Shown in pieces: positions 1 to 11,512 of a stretch of DNA of 64,000 bases; positions within the stretch are counted from its first letter, which is position 1; the number at the start of each line of letters is the position of its first letter. Position numbers and translations under genes: made by a program. Below the pieces are notes generated by a model. The model saw only the letters and a program-made list of their open reading frames with translations, made no database searches and was not told the DNA's origin. The stretch is from Lolium rigidum. Taxonomy: Eukaryota > Streptophyta > Magnoliopsida > Poales > Poaceae. The stretch lies in contig NC_061514.1 of assembly GCF_022539505.1 (NCBI RefSeq), positions 339,247,090 to 339,311,089 on the forward strand, in the 5' to 3' direction.

Positions 1-1434
1 ACAAGTAAACAAGCAGTAGTAACGCAGTAGAGTAACGCAGCAAGTAGTAACGCAATGAAACAAGAAACAAGCAGCGATAGCAGTATTTAGGAATAAGGCC
101 TAGGGATTACACTTTCACTAGTGGACACTCTCAACATTGATCACATAACAGAATAGATAAATGCATACTCTACACTCTTGTTGGATGATGAACACATTGC
201 GTAGGATTACACGAACCCTCAATGCCGGAGTTAACAAGCTCCACAATAATGCTCATATTTTAGTAACCTTTAGTGTAAGATAGATCAAAAGACTAAACCA
301 AGTACTAGCATAGCATGCACACTCGTCACCTTCATGCATATGTAGGAGGAATAGATCACATCAATATTATCATAGCAATAGTTAACTTCGCAATCTACAA
401 GAGATCATGATCATAGCATAAACCAAGTACTAACACGGATGCACACACTGTCACCATTACACCGTGCAGGAGGAATAAAACTACTTTAATAACACATCAC
501 TAGAGTAGCACATAGATAAATTGTGATACAAAACATATTGCAATCATAAAGAGATATAAATAAGCACTTCACTACGCCATTCATAACAAGTGAGTAAGTA
601 TTCTCGTGAAATATAGCCTAAGAGACCCACACGGTGCACACACTCGTCACCTTTACACACGTGGGACAAGGAGTCTCCGGAGATCACATAAGTAAAACTC
701 ACTTGACTAGCATAACGACATCTAGATTACAAGCATCATCATATGAATCTCAATCATGTAAGGCAGCTCATGAGATTATTGTATTGAAGCACATAGGAGA
801 GAGATGAACCACATAGCTACCGGTACAGCCCCGAGCCTCGATGGAGAACTACTCCCTCCTCATGGGAGCAGCAGCGGTGATGAAGATGGCGGTGGAGATG
901 GCAGCGGTGTCGATGGAGAAGCCTTCCGGGGCACTTCCCCGCTCCGGCAGGGTGCCGGAACAGAGACTCCTGTCCCCGCATCTTGGCTTCGCGATGGCGG
1001 CGGCTCTGGAAGGTTTTCCGTATCGTAGTTTTTCGCATCGTGGTTTTCTCGACGGAGGCTTTATATAGGCGAAGAGGCGGCGCAGAGGGTCGAAGGGGTG
1101 GCCACACCATATGGCGGCGCGGCTAGGGCCTCGGGCCGCGCCGGCCTATGGTCCGGGGGCCCAGTGCCCCCTCCGGTCCTTCCCGGGTGTTCTGGATGCT
1201 TCCGGTGAAAATAGGAACCTGGGTCTTGATTTCGTCCGATTCCGAGAATATTTCGTTACTAGGATTTCTGAAACCAAAAACAACAGAAAACAACAACTGG
1301 CACTTCGGCATCTTGTTAATAGGTTAGTTCCAGAAAATGCACGAATATGACATAAAGTGTGCATAAAACATGTAGGTATCATCAATAATATGGCATAGAA
1401 CATAAGAAATTATCGATACGTCGGAGACGTATCA
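1..1434 (-). mobile_element. Gypsy-type LTR, cut by the window start
   Basis: Read on the minus strand the segment begins with TGATACGTCTCCGACGTATC at 1434, a start typical of abundant Gypsy LTRs in wheat-tribe genomes (recalled family knowledge). A TATA box TATATAAAG lies at 1059-1067 on the minus strand, about 370 bp inside the LTR, where an LTR promoter is expected. The rest is AT-rich LTR-like sequence running off the left edge, so neither the other end, the internal region nor a target duplication can be seen. The short ORFs around 800-1400 are LTR sequence without domains and are not called. A named family is not assigned. Confidence 0.75.
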
Positions 1435-1690
1435 GTGGACGAGCCACGCGGCTAAGTAGTACTAGCTTGTTAGGTAGCTGATGCAAATGTATATATTCGT
1501 TTCCAATGCCGAATTGTCACCGGGCCAGAAGGGACCGTCTTAAGCTCCCGAACTTGCCGTCCACCGGTACGGCGTGGACATGGCGATCACGGATCTCTTG
1601 CCGGCGAGGTCGCGAGGAATGCGTACTCCGCCGGTAGGCCGCGAACATGACGATCTGACTCGCACCTGCACTCGGCGCAGGTCTCATCTA
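1435..1690. other. Unassigned spacer
   Basis: Between the Gypsy LTR edge and the subterminal repeats. It probably belongs to the CACTA-like element interior, but no protein domain or repeat was recognised. Confidence 0.3.
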
Positions 1691-2019
1691 ATACTGCCGC
1701 TAATTGTTCAAGATTTAGCGGCACGACATCTATACTGCCGCGAATTATCAAAGCTTTAGCGGCACTACATCTATACTGCCGCGAATTATCAAAGCTTTAG
1801 CGGCACTTTTCAATACTGCCTGCATTGATCCAAGAATTTGCGGCACTTTTCTAATCTGCCGCTAATTAGGCAAATAACTGCCGCACTTTTTCTAAATTGC
1901 CTTTGATTAACACATGATTAGCGGCATAATGGAAAAACTGCCGCTAAATCTACTATTCCTGGCGGTTTAGGATAGTGCCTGCACCAAAAGTGCCGCAAAT
2001 AAAGGGACGTGGCGTAGTG
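1691..2019 (-). mobile_element. CACTA-like transposon terminus with subterminal repeats
   Basis: The plus strand ends in ...GGCGTAGTG at 2019, so the minus strand starts CACTACGCCACG, matching the CACTA terminal rule. Just inside are repeated units of about 41 bp starting with ACTGCCGC near 1693, 1734, 1775 and 1815, each carrying TAGCGGCA or TGCGGCA in inverted orientation. Such subterminal arrays are transposase-binding regions in CACTA elements. The opposite end is not found, so this is a fragment. A different TIR superfamily is possible. Confidence 0.55.
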
Positions 2020-2289
2020 AGGAGGAAAGAGTGGATCGGGTTCTGCAAAAACTGATGTGATTTTCTTGACCGAGCTGACTTCAGCAATTACTGGACCGAT
2101 CCTAGACTGGGTTGTTGGTTATTCGATTTTGACGGCTGTAAATGAGCCTTTAGCGATCTTAACTCGACTCGACGGTCCGCTTCATTACTTAAAATATTCA
2201 AGCATTACACTCAGCCTCTGCATAACTAAGATGCATACAACCATTCGAGTATCAAGTCTGAAAACAAATAAATTATAAAGGCAGACAAA
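2020..2289. other. Spacer without recognised features
   Basis: AT-rich sequence between the CACTA-like end and the LINE 3' region. No coding potential beyond short chance ORFs, and no poly(T) tract marking a LINE tail was found. Confidence 0.3.
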
Positions 2290-2531
2290 ACGAGCCAACT
2301 AGACTAAGCTTCGTTGGCTTCAATCTGACTAATATGCAACCACCCACGTTGAGAAGTAAGCTCATTGGCCGTGTTCTCCAACCGTGTAGACACCCCCATA
2401 AAGAGGTCTCGTTCCTCCAAACGTTAAAGTGGCGACCATGAACGGAGCAAAACCGTACATCGGTAAATGACTTGCATGAGAGAAGAATTATTGTTATTGA
2501 AAACCTTGTCATTCCTACATAGTCAAAGCGT

Positions 2532-3225
2532 CTATACGACTGCAATCGCGTTAACTCTGATAAGCGTTTTATACCTAGTATCTACCCTATTTAGCCAATT
2601 GCCAAATATATTTGCAATGCTACAAGACGGGTATAAGGTAGAACCTATCTGAATGATTGACCATATAGATCTAGCAAATCGACAGTTGAAAAAAATGTAT
2701 TTTATTGTCTCATCTTCATGATAGAAAACACATTTCTTACAACTGTGCCACTTGTGTTTAACAAGGTTGTCTTTGGTTAAAATCACACCGCGACGAAGGT
2801 ACCACGCAAAGACTTCCATTTTCAGTGGTATCTCCATCTTCCAAATGTATTTATTATTGACATTCGGTTGACTGGGAATGGTAAGCTCCTTATACATTAA
2901 ATTGACCGAGAAAACACCGTTCTTTGTTAGGTTTCATCAGAATTCATCAGTCCCCTGAGCTAGTTTATTGAAGCTAACCTCTATAGCAATTCATTCCAAC
3001 TAGTCAGATGGGGCCAATTAGATCACGTCTAAACGTCATAGTGGGAGGAGAAGTTTCCATAACCTTCTGCAAGTTGTCTCCCTTATAACGAACAATATTG
3101 TACAAGGCTGGATATTGTTCTCGAATAGTAGTTGTTCCCAACCATCTATCTTCCCAGAACCTAATCTCCGCCCCATTCCTTATGGAGAACAAACCATATG
3201 GAAAAAAGTGCTTCTTAGTTGCCAT
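2532..3225 (-). pseudogene. LINE zf-RVT (RT zinc-binding) tail, broken
   Basis: Minus-strand pieces 3004-3225 (FWEDRWLG motif, as in grass LINE ORF2 C-termini) and 2532-2897 (IPLKMEVFAWYLRRG, then CKKC and a following histidine region) form the zinc-binding domain after the RT. The pieces are separated by a frame break. The last stretch is closely similar in order to the plus-strand fragment at 10948-11364, so both come from the same LINE lineage. Confidence 0.75.
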
Positions 3226-4116
3226 ATTTCCAGCCCAAAAGTGAGAATCTCCGGGATTTCAATAGACCTAGGATATCGTTTTTAAACCTACATATTTTTT
3301 TTCTTAATAGTTGTTCCATATACTATCCTCAGTCAATAACCTGGCCAGCCATTGTCCTAGCAATGCCCTGTTCTTAACTTTAAGATCATGAACACCAAGT
3401 CCGCCTTGATCTTTTGGACGGCAGACAACACTCCATTTTGAACTGATATTTTTTCTTCTCACTATCCCCTTGTCAAAAGAGTCTTGAACGTAGATAGTCT
3501 AATCTATATAAGATTTCTTTGGGCAGGTGGAAGAAGGATATCATGTACAATACGATATTCGTAAATACTGCATTTATGAGAACCAATCTCCTCCCAAGGG
3601 ACAGCAATTTGTCTTTCCAACTATTTAGACGCTTCTGAAGGCTTTCCTCGACGAGTTTCCACTCCGCCAATGTCAGTCTCTGATAATGAATCGAAATACC
3701 TATATAGTTGATTGGAAAGGAGCCAAGAGCACATTTCGAACAACTCGGCATATAGGTTGGCATCGTCATTGGCCTCACTGAAAAAATTCACTTTTATGGA
3801 AATTGATTTTGAGACCTGATAATTGCTCGAATGCTGTAAGAATTAACTTTAAATTTCATGTTTTTTCCAAGTCATGATCCATAAAAAGAATAGATAATCC
3901 CCCATCCACAAGATGAGGCACTACCCCTTCAATCTGACCATCAACCTTCGCATGCTCAATTATAATAGCAAGCATATTCGCCACAATGTTAAATAAAATT
4001 AGAGATAGGGTATTCCCTTGCCTCAAACTTTTTTTCGTCTCGAAGTATAGACCAATATCGTCATTGACCTTAATGACAACACGTTCAATGAAAAAAAAGT
4101 TATTTATAAGAGCACG

Positions 4117-4700
4117 TCACTCATTTGAAAATTGTTTCATCTTGAGTGTTTGTTGAAGAAAAGACCACTTAACTTTATCATAAAAAAATTCAAAGTCAAT
4201 CTTGAGAATAACCCCATTCAGATTTTTCCGATGCATCTCATGTACTGTTTCATGCAAAGTTACAACACCATTTAGGATGTGTCTACCTTGCATTAACGCA
4301 GTTTGGGACGGGCGGACCACATGTTCTTCCACTGAATTGAGTCTAATCGTAGCGACTTTGGTAAAAAAATTAAAACAAACATTAACCAGGCATATATGTC
4401 TATACTGTTGAAAACGTTCTGTGTCAGTTATTTTTGGTAGAAGAATAATTTCACCAAAATTGATGCGGAACAAATCCAGTTGACAGTGCATGGAGCTTCC
4501 CGAAGAGCTCCAATAAATCATGATTGATAATATCCCAGAAAGATTGATAAAATTCCGTAGGAAACCATCAGAACCTGGCGCCTTATTGTGCTCCATTTGA
4601 AAGACCGTTTTTTTATGTCCTCCTCAGAATAAGGAGCCGCCAGAAACGCATTTTCCTCTGGAGACGCTTGGAGAATATCGCTAATCCTGGATTCATCCAT
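4117..4700 (-). pseudogene. LINE reverse transcriptase core, broken
   Basis: Two overlapping minus-strand frames encode the start of a non-LTR reverse transcriptase. Visible landmarks are the PYSEEDIK region, KAPGSDGF, a LLPK strand, GRHILNGVV, and KIDFEFFYDKV, where family members have KIDFEKAYDKV. The catalytic FADD region downstream is not recognisable. The frame changes between the 4518-4700 and 4117-4596 pieces, so no functional protein is possible. It belongs to the truncated LINE at 2290-5340. Confidence 0.8.
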
Positions 4701-5360
4701 GGATATATCAGATTACTCTGCTGCGCCAAACAAACCTTTATAATACGATGTAATATAGGACTTCAGGTTCTCATGACCTTCGATCACACCCTCCAACTAG
4801 AGAATGAATGAGTTTATTTCCGTGTCTACCATTAGCGACACTATGAAAGTATCTCATGTTCGAATCTTCTTCCAACAGGAATTGAGCTTTAGATCATACC
4901 GTTTGAGTTACTCCTCACGAAGTAGGCTGACTAACTTAGCATTGTATTGACTTTTAAGTTCAATCTCATGCGTAGTCAATGACCTTACCTCAGCAATAGC
5001 ATCCAGATCATCAATATTAGATGATAGGCTGAGCTTCTCTTTTTTGAGCAGCCCAATCATATGCCTAGACCACCCCCAAGGTATCTACGCAGAGCTTAAT
5101 TTGTTATTCCACCTTAGGATGGGGGTGTTCCCAGCGACTGGCTTGTCCCATATAAATTTAATCATATATAAGAACCCTTCTCTACATAGCCATCCCAACT
5201 CAAATTTGAATGGACGTCTACGCAGCGAAGTTGGGTTTTCAGTGATTAATAAAATAGGAGCATGATCTGACAGAGTTTCTATCCGAGGAAGAGCCCGCAC
5301 CGAGACAAGACGCGAGCCACCTACCACGGTCACATCCACATTTTATTAGTATAGATAATA

Positions 5361-5471
5361 TACTCCCCCCTCCCATAAAAATTGTATGTGATTTGTCTAA
5401 TATCAGATGTATCTAGACATTAAATAATATCTAGATCCATCTAAATTTTAATAAATTTTAGACAAGTAAAT
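5361..5471. mobile_element. Stowaway-like MITE remnant
   Basis: Begins TACTCCCCCCTCCCATAAAA and continues with a TGTATCTAGACAT...TTTAGACAAGT arrangement typical of Stowaway MITEs in wheat-tribe genomes. A matching right TIR is missing, so the element is decayed or truncated. It lies about 330 bp beyond the 3' end of the peroxidase gene. Confidence 0.4.
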
Positions 5472-5806
5472 AGCGATAGTGGTGAAATGGTAAAATCTTG
5501 AAGACTTCCTCAATATCCAAATTCCAAAGTGACATTTTTTTTGTGATAATGAGGGAATATATATGATGCGACGCTCGGCGTCTGCTGTCACTAGACTTCG
5601 AAAAAGACATCAACAACAACAGAAAACAGATTTAATTCATTTTTGCATGGACAAATCAACAAATGAGCAAACGAGAAAGCGAGCTCGCAACAAGAACGAA
5701 AAGAAATGAAATTGAAATTAATTCTGCACAGTGTCGAACATGAACTGGACGGATGATGGAGCGAGAGATGCAGAAGCAGGACTTGTCCAGCGATCATTAG
5801 TTCCAT
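5472..5806. other. Peroxidase 3' flank
   Basis: Holds the probable 3'UTR of the peroxidase. The minus strand is T-rich after the stop codon. No other feature seen. Confidence 0.4.
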
Positions 5807-6891
5807 CTAGTTGACGAGCCTGCAGTTCGTCCTGATCTCGCCGCGTCGGCCGGCCTTCTTCACCTCGATGCCGGCCATCTTCACCATGGCCTGCCCGAAC
5901 TTCTTCTCCCACCTACCGCTGACGCCCGCGCTCTCCCGCACCATCCGCGCCGCCTCCTTGGTCTCCATGAGCGCGGCGTCCGACGCCAGCAGCACCCTAC
6001 CCTTCAACACGTTGCGGTAGAACTGACCGTCCAGCTCCGCCGGGGTCACCAGGTCTTGGCTCACCGTCGGGTCCTCTGCCTCGCTGGTGTCGTTGCACCG
6101 CCTCCGGAGCGACCTCGCGAACGACGGGTCGATGTCAGCGCCGTCGCCGAGTCGGTCCCCAGCGAAGGAGGAGCAGCGCGCGTGGCCGACGGAGTGCGCG
6201 CCGGAGAGCACCACCATGTCTTCGGCGTCTAGCCCCTTGGCGGCGAAGTTGTCGATGAGCTGGGCGAGGTTTGCAGACGGCGCCGGAAGGGAGGGGACCG
6301 TGTCAGAGGCATTGGAGCGCCGCCCGTCGAAGCGGCCCGCCGGCATGTCGAAGTCGACGCGGTAGCCGCTGAGCAGGTAGGAGGCGTCACGGGCTGCGAA
6401 GGCGACGACGTCGGCGCAGGAGACGACGCCGGGGCAGGCGTCCTCCAGCGCGAACTTGGCCGCGTCGATCGCCTCGAAGCCACGCAGGCTGTGGACGTTG
6501 GGCGCGCCCAGCTTCTCCGGGAAAGGGTTCTTCTTCGTCGGGTCCAGTAGCACCGATGCGTCACAGCCCTGTCCACAGTACACACAGGTACGTATCAGCA
6601 AACTACTCAGCAATGCAACTATAACTACTGCGGGAATGTTTGCCGCGTCACGCGTGTGCGTGTGCATACCTGGACGAAGCAGTCGTGGAAGAGTAGGCGG
6701 ATGAGGCCAGCGCCGATGCCGGCGTCCTCGGCTACGGCGTCGCTCACGGCGGCCCTCACGATGTCCTCCGCCTCTGGGCACGTGTCCTGGTAGTACCCAA
6801 CCTGGAGCTCGGTGTCGGGGGCGCCGCGGCACGCCCCAGCTAGGAGCAGGGCGCATGTGACCAGGATCGCTAGCTCAAAACTGGCAGCCAT
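5807..6891 (-). CDS. Class III secretory peroxidase (two exons)
   Basis: Exon 1 is 6891-6670 (74 codons) and exon 2 is 6568-5807 (253 codons plus TAG), separated by a 101-bp GT-AG intron at 6669-6569 in phase 0; total 327 aa, normal for the family. Residues 1-23 are a hydrophobic signal peptide. Distal heme site RLLFHDCF is near residue 65, directly before the intron, a conserved intron position. GCDASVLL opens exon 2, and the proximal heme histidine lies in [12 protein letters not shown]. All eight structural cysteines are present (DTC, HDC, GCD, ACPG, SCAD, ARC, RRC, TNC). Family members oxidise phenolics with H2O2 in the apoplast (lignification, wall cross-linking, defence). The longer ORF from 6856 reads through the intron and is not the true start. 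It looks intact and functional; the exact paralogue is unknown. Confidence 0.93.
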
Positions 6892-6998
6892 AGCCCTTGA
6901 CCAAGAATCTTGGTGCTTTTGAGCTATCTGAGCTGATCAACTGAAGATCGATCGATCAAGCGTGAGTGGGATGAAGTGTTCCTCATAACGAAACCCTG

Positions 6999-7006
6999 TT
7001 TTATAG
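6999..7006 (-). promoter_or_regulatory. TATA box of the peroxidase gene
   Basis: CTATAAAA on the minus strand, about 110 bp upstream of the ATG at 6891. This leaves a plausible 5'UTR of roughly 75-80 nt. Confidence 0.65.
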
Positions 7007-7140
7007 GTAGGTATTCCGAGCGCATTGTGTAGAATGACACGGCATGATTTAAGTTCGTAAGTTCTATATGGCTTTGTTACCAAGCTGTATGCACGAACGA
7101 CGCCATTGACGAACAAGACGTTGAGCTTGAGCTTGTTGTC

Positions 7141-7515
7141 AATTCAACGGAGGCTTTCCCTGCCTCCAAGGACATACCTCCAAATGGCCGGAAGAGATGG
7201 CCTGCTCCATGCTCCAGCAGCTGTCTCCATATCGATTTCTTAATTCAGCTGAGCTGAGCTAGAACATTCCGACCAACTGAATCGATCGGAAATGGGATCG
7301 TACTGAAAACAGGAGGATTTTCTTTTGTGTTCGTGAGTCATGATGGGGACCGGTCAGTTGGTCTGTTGTAAACCGAGAACAAAATTAGCGCGTCCTCCAG
7401 CTGTGTGCCATCGTCGACATTGTATCTGACAAGCGGCCAGACGCCACGGCGGCGGCTGTGCTGGAGGTGGAAGACGGCGGCAGGGACAAAGCTATAAGCT
7501 AGCAATCTGTCCATG
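7141..7515. repeat. Low-copy repeat copy A (three copies in window)
   Basis: Shares ordered blocks with copy B (12811-12937 plus 17850-18095) and, in its second half, with copy C (18335-18535). Examples are TCCAAATGGCCGG, AGAACATTCC, and a GACGCCACGGC core followed by AAGACGGCGG. It lies upstream of the peroxidase gene. The minus strand of the second half could encode a short C-terminus, but the frame is not conserved between copies, so no gene is called. Confidence 0.6.
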
Positions 7516-8389
7516 TATGGATCCCTAGTAATCCTGCCTACCTTAGAGACACAAAGGTGTTTTTCTGATAAATTACACACAACCAAAATACTTTAAAAGA
7601 AAAAAGAAGACATGACGGCCATCTCAAACGGACATGCATCAACAAGCCTCAGCATCAACCACAGCGGGAGCAACACGTGAACTACAGGAAAATTTCTCCA
7701 TAAGCAGAGCCTCTGAAAGGTAACTACGCATCCTCGCCGCCACTGCTTGATCCAACCATTGAAGCCAGATTATGGGTTTTCATAGTAAGTCTAAGAAATC
7801 GTAGAGAACACTTTCAACAAGATAACGGTGCAACATCACCAACGTTGTTCGCTGTTCGGTACGTACAACCAATAAAGATTGGACCTTGATGTTTCCATCC
7901 TAGAACTCGAGATTTGGTACTTGATGGAGCACCACCAAACTAAAGTATGTTGTGGCCTCCACTTGCCAAACATAACATTTTCTCATAGCCTTGATAATGC
8001 GGAGCACAATACGAAAGATCTGAGGTAGCATCTCACGCATACATTTCTGACGTGAACATGGACACGCGTCTGATAACCACATCCCCATGAATGTGATGGC
8101 ATTCATGAGAAAGTTGCCGTACATGCCAGAACGCAGATCATGGACCAACGGACGTCGTGCCACCAAAAACCCACTAAGGGCTCGATATGGTGGCGCGCCA
8201 TGCACGCTAGAGGCAGTCATCATTCTTGGATGGCTAGCATCCATTGCACTTCATGAGCATTGGGCCTCCTTTGAGGTCTACACGGTGTGCCGCCTAATGA
8301 GGGAGCTCCTCGACAATGCCCACCATGAGGGGCTTAGGGTTGACGGAATCCTGCAGGCTAACACGAGACATCGGATACCAAACAAACCG
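7516..8389. other. Unrecognised low-copy sequence
   Basis: Two overlapping opposed ORFs (7900-8244 minus, 114 aa; 8087-8425 plus, 112 aa) occur here. Neither shows a recognisable domain, signal peptide or splice context. The left part is close to the decayed flank of copy A. Nothing can be supported as a gene. Confidence 0.3.
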
Positions 8390-8853
8390 GAAGAGAGATT
8401 TACCCAGATTCAAAGCCCTCGATGAGGTAAAACCTTTACTTCCTGCTTGTCTGATCTTGATTTATCGAGTAAAATAGTGTTACAATGGGGTAGCCGATAG
8501 ACTACTCTGGTGATCTCGCCGAGGGCAAGGTTTCTAAGGTTTGTATACGCTAGATTGCTAGGGTTTCGTGTCTGGTTGTTCTGTCTTTCGGCAGGCCCTC
8601 TCCTGACCTTTATATAGCAGGCCAGGTCCCGAGAGTCATGTCCAAATTCGACTAGATTACATAGAGATCCAATCTACACTTCTCTTTATTGACGTCTTCT
8701 TGCCTTGTCCGTTAAGAATCCTTCTTCTAGTAGGTCTCCTTCATTGCAACCGACGTATGGACCCACCTTAGTCTTGGATAATTTTTGTGGGCCCCTAGTT
8801 GGGCCAAGGGAGGTAGACTAATGTCGGGTACCCGAAGGGTAATGCCCACATCA
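8390..8853 (-). mobile_element. Gypsy-type LTR fragment
   Basis: On the minus strand it starts TGATGTGGGCATTACCCTTC at 8853 and contains CTATATAAAGG at 8607-8617, a good LTR TATA box. It ends near a GATTTACCCAG...GAGGTAAAACC arrangement (minus-strand complement) typical of a widespread grass Gypsy LTR. The left edge is approximate. TTGGTATCCGATG at about 8368-8380 on the minus strand resembles a degenerate tRNA-Met primer site. Confidence 0.55.
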
Positions 8854-9139
8854 CCGCCCTTTTGACATTTTGACCGGCATGAATTTCTTATTTTGACTAA
8901 GTCACTACTATAAATTCACACGTGTGTGATGATTTTGAGCACCATGATTTATACCTTGGTGGTCATGAGTTATGCTTCCATAACTCTTCACCAAACCAAA
9001 CAGTGGTTCTCACTTTCAACCAAATTTTGTTACCATGGTTCTAGCCTGCATCATGTATGTTTAAACTTCGAAGATCCCACTTTTCCAGTTTTGAGTAGTC
9101 ACTAGAGTCCACACGTACTACTTTATATTAGGGCTGAAC
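8854..9139. other. Spacer without recognised features
   Basis: Low-complexity AT-rich sequence between the LTR fragment and the degenerate repeat array. No ORF or repeat of note. Confidence 0.3.
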
Positions 9140-9691
9140 GATTTCATAGCTTCTCGGCGCATGAGACATTGTTGATGCTAATGAATAATACACATAAACG
9201 GTAAATACACATTGATAGTGTGCTATTACAATATTTTAGCAGTAATATTCTAATGGTAACTTTTGATACCATTTCTCTGCAGTAATTCATGAACAATAAT
9301 TACTGTCCGGTAATTTTTCAACTATGCACAACCTTTTTAGCACTGCATGAACAGTAACTTCTTGGGTTAATTTTCGACCGGAACTTGGTAACTCTACTTC
9401 TGTAGTAACCAACGTAATCTCCTGACAGAAATTACCCTCGGATAATTCTTTAATGATAAGTAATTTTTCAGTAGTAATTCTACAACATCAATTTTTTAAA
9501 CAGTAAACACACAAGAACAATGCGGAACGATTTCACGCCTTCTCGGCGCATGAGGCACCGGTTGATGTGCTAATGAACAACACACATAATCAGTGAACAC
9601 GCATGTGTTATTATAGTTTTTTTAGTGGTAATTTTCCGTTGGTAAATTTTGATACCATTCTCTAGCAGTAATTCGCGAACAATAATTATCA
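9140..9691. repeat. AT-rich degenerate repeat array, part 1
   Basis: Repeated phrases such as CTTCTCGGCGCATGAG (about 9150 and 9540), GTAATTTTC/GTAATTTTTC and AATTCTACAACATCAATTTT mark a degenerate noncoding array. It is continued at 10434-10947 and 11513-11815 after two later insertions. There is no coding potential. Confidence 0.6.
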
Positions 9692-10433
9692 GAGACCGGT
9701 TTTTTAGCGCAGGTGCGCGGTGCGCACGCTAGCTACAGTGTTGTGCATGATTGCTGATTCCTTTGCATAGTAGGCTACTGTGCACATGTAGATACAAAGA
9801 AGTAAAGACAAAAAGGAGGGAAGAAAAGGTGAGTGGAGACATTGCATGCGGGGTTCACATGTTGTAGTACTTTTCTTTGCTAATCCCTTTGCAGCACCTC
9901 TCTCTTTTCTCTCTGTAAACTTCTTATTTTTTCTTTGTAAACTTCTTATTTAGTATTTTTATTTGTTTTGTCGACTAAAGAACATTTTTGGCAGCCCAGT
10001 TTGCAAGATAAATCAAATCAGTTAGCATAAAGCCACTATGTAAACTTCTTATGTAGTATTACTTTTATTTGTTTTGTTGACTAAGAAACATTTGTGGCAG
10101 CCCAGATAGTAAATTAAATCAGTCTGCATAAAGCCACTATGTAATGTCAGAGAGAGTCCTAGACCCAAGAGAAGATTAGTCAACAAACATATTAATAATG
10201 AGGACAAGGGACCACTCCACTCAACACGGAAGAATAAATCGAATAACCAAGACATGTGAGAGAGGTGCTACAAGACAATTCCAAAACGAGTCAACCCATA
10301 TGCTATGGTGCCTATGCCTACTAGGTAATCAACATTAGGGGTGGTACCAAAGTGGCAGGAATTATCTAATCTTGATGTCGCATGGACGGCAGCGATACCT
10401 GTGCACAGAACGCAGGTGCGCTACTCCACTTTT
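9692..10433. mobile_element. 742-bp insertion in the AT-rich array, unclassified
   Basis: Interrupts the repeat phrase that reads continuously elsewhere in the array. It is flanked by a six-base match TTATCA (9686-9691 and 10434-10439). Near its ends are near-inverted TAGCGCAGGTGCG (9705-9717) and CGCAGGTGCGCTA (10411-10423). It contains a roughly 102-bp tandem duplication. It is probably a nonautonomous DNA element, superfamily unknown. Confidence 0.45.
9937..10140. repeat. Tandem duplication of about 102 bp
   Basis: Copy 1 at 9937-10039 and copy 2 at 10040-10140 both begin GTAAACTTCTTAT and end GCATAAAGCCACTAT. They share CTTTTATTTGTTTTG-like and GGCAGCCCAG blocks and differ by a few substitutions and indels. 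The pair lies inside the 742-bp insertion. Confidence 0.85.
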
Positions 10434-10947
10434 TTATCATCCGGTAATTTTCGACGATGCGCAACATTTTTAGCGCTACATGAAAAATAGCTTCTCAGGT
10501 AATATTTTGACCGCCACTCGGTAACTGACTTCTTCTGTAGTAACCAAAGTTAATTTCCCGATGTTAATTACCCTACCGTAATTCTTAAATAATTAATAAG
10601 TCTTCGATAGTAATTCTACAACATCAATTTTCTTGTACAGTAAACACACATGAACAATGTGCTATGATAGTAATTTTTTAGCGGTACTTTTCAATAGTAA
10701 TTTTTATACCATTTCCCAATAATAATTATTATCAAGTAATTTTTTTACCAAGCGTAACCCTTTCAGCGCTACATGAATAATAACTTCTCAACGGTAAATT
10801 TTCGACCGCAACTCTGTAGCTGCCTTCTTCACTAGCCTACGGTAATTTTGATAGTAATTAATTACCCTACGATAATTCTTGAACAATTAATAGTTCTTTG
10901 ATAGTAATTTTACAATATCAATTTATTGGTTTTAACAATTATTCTGT
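10434..10947. repeat. AT-rich degenerate repeat array, part 2
   Basis: Two units about 300 bp apart, marked by GCGCAACATTTTTAGCGCTACATGA near 10456 (long match split by substitutions) and GCGTAACCCTTTCAGCGCTACATGA near 10756, and by the two ACAACATCAATTTT/ACAATATCAATTTA phrases near 10616 and 10909. Confidence 0.6.
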
Positions 10948-11512
10948 CAATGATGAAACCATTAAACACCTATTTTTTCAATGTCATTTTGCGAGATCTA
11001 TTGGTCAGTCATCCAAGTAGCGTCTACCCTGTATCCCCCGACTAGTGTGGCCAATGTCTTTGGCAATTGGCTTCATAGTATCGATTCAAGGTTTAAGTTG
11101 CTTCTTAGGATGGGGGCGCTAGTAGTTATCTGGGCGTTTTGGCTAAGTAGAAATGATAAGATTTTTAACGATAAAAATTGTTCTTTTTTGCAGGTCATCT
11201 ACAGATGTACAGGTATTCTCCGTTCGTGGTTACCTCTTCAGCGAGTGGAGAACCGAACCCTATTTACGGAGGTCTGTACACGGTTGGAGGCTACGGCGAG
11301 GGATACTTTTTCCCTACATGGGTGGCAGCATAGACTACGGATTGCAGCCCCACCCTCACCTTAGGCGTTATATGATTCATCGCTTCGATATGTATTTCGT
11401 CAAGTCTTTTATATCTTGCGACTTCAGACACTTAAACGGCTGTGTGCATCCTGGTTATGCAGATGCCGGATGTAATTGTTTCTCAAAGTAATAAAGCATC
11501 CTTTATCGAAAA
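10948..11512 (+). mobile_element. 5'-truncated LINE with perfect 14-bp target duplication
   Basis: The 565-bp insert encodes only the last part of LINE ORF2 (zf-RVT tail: NDETIKHLFFQC, then a frame break, then the frame 10981-11364 with VFGNWLHS and LFTEVCTRLEATA). It ends in a short A-rich tail, ATCGAAAAAA. It is flanked by the perfect duplication AACAATTATTCTGT at 10934-10947 and 11513-11526. Extreme 5' truncation, A-tail and a 14-bp duplication are the signature of target-primed reverse transcription. It is homologous to the 3' part of the minus-strand LINE at 2290-5340. Confidence 0.93.

Larger units (their letters stand above)
2290..5340 (-). mobile_element. Degenerate L1-type LINE, 5'-truncated
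   Basis: Minus-strand pieces appear in LINE ORF2 order. The endonuclease C-terminus with an LSDHAP motif is at 5085-5339. The RT N-terminal region is at 4518-4700 and the RT core at 4117-4596. The RT thumb/connection is at 3473-3778, and the zinc-binding RT tail (zf-RVT) at 2532-3225, extending to about 2290. Frames change repeatedly and stops intervene, so the element is dead. The 5' edge falls inside the endonuclease at about 5340, the usual product of incomplete target-primed reverse transcription. No target duplication or A-tail could be defined. The zf-RVT tail is homologous to the plus-strand LINE end at 10948-11512. Confidence 0.85.

Noticed and set aside
8087..8425. 112-codon plus-strand ORF
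   Set aside because: No domain, overlaps an opposed ORF of the same length, and its end runs into a Gypsy LTR.
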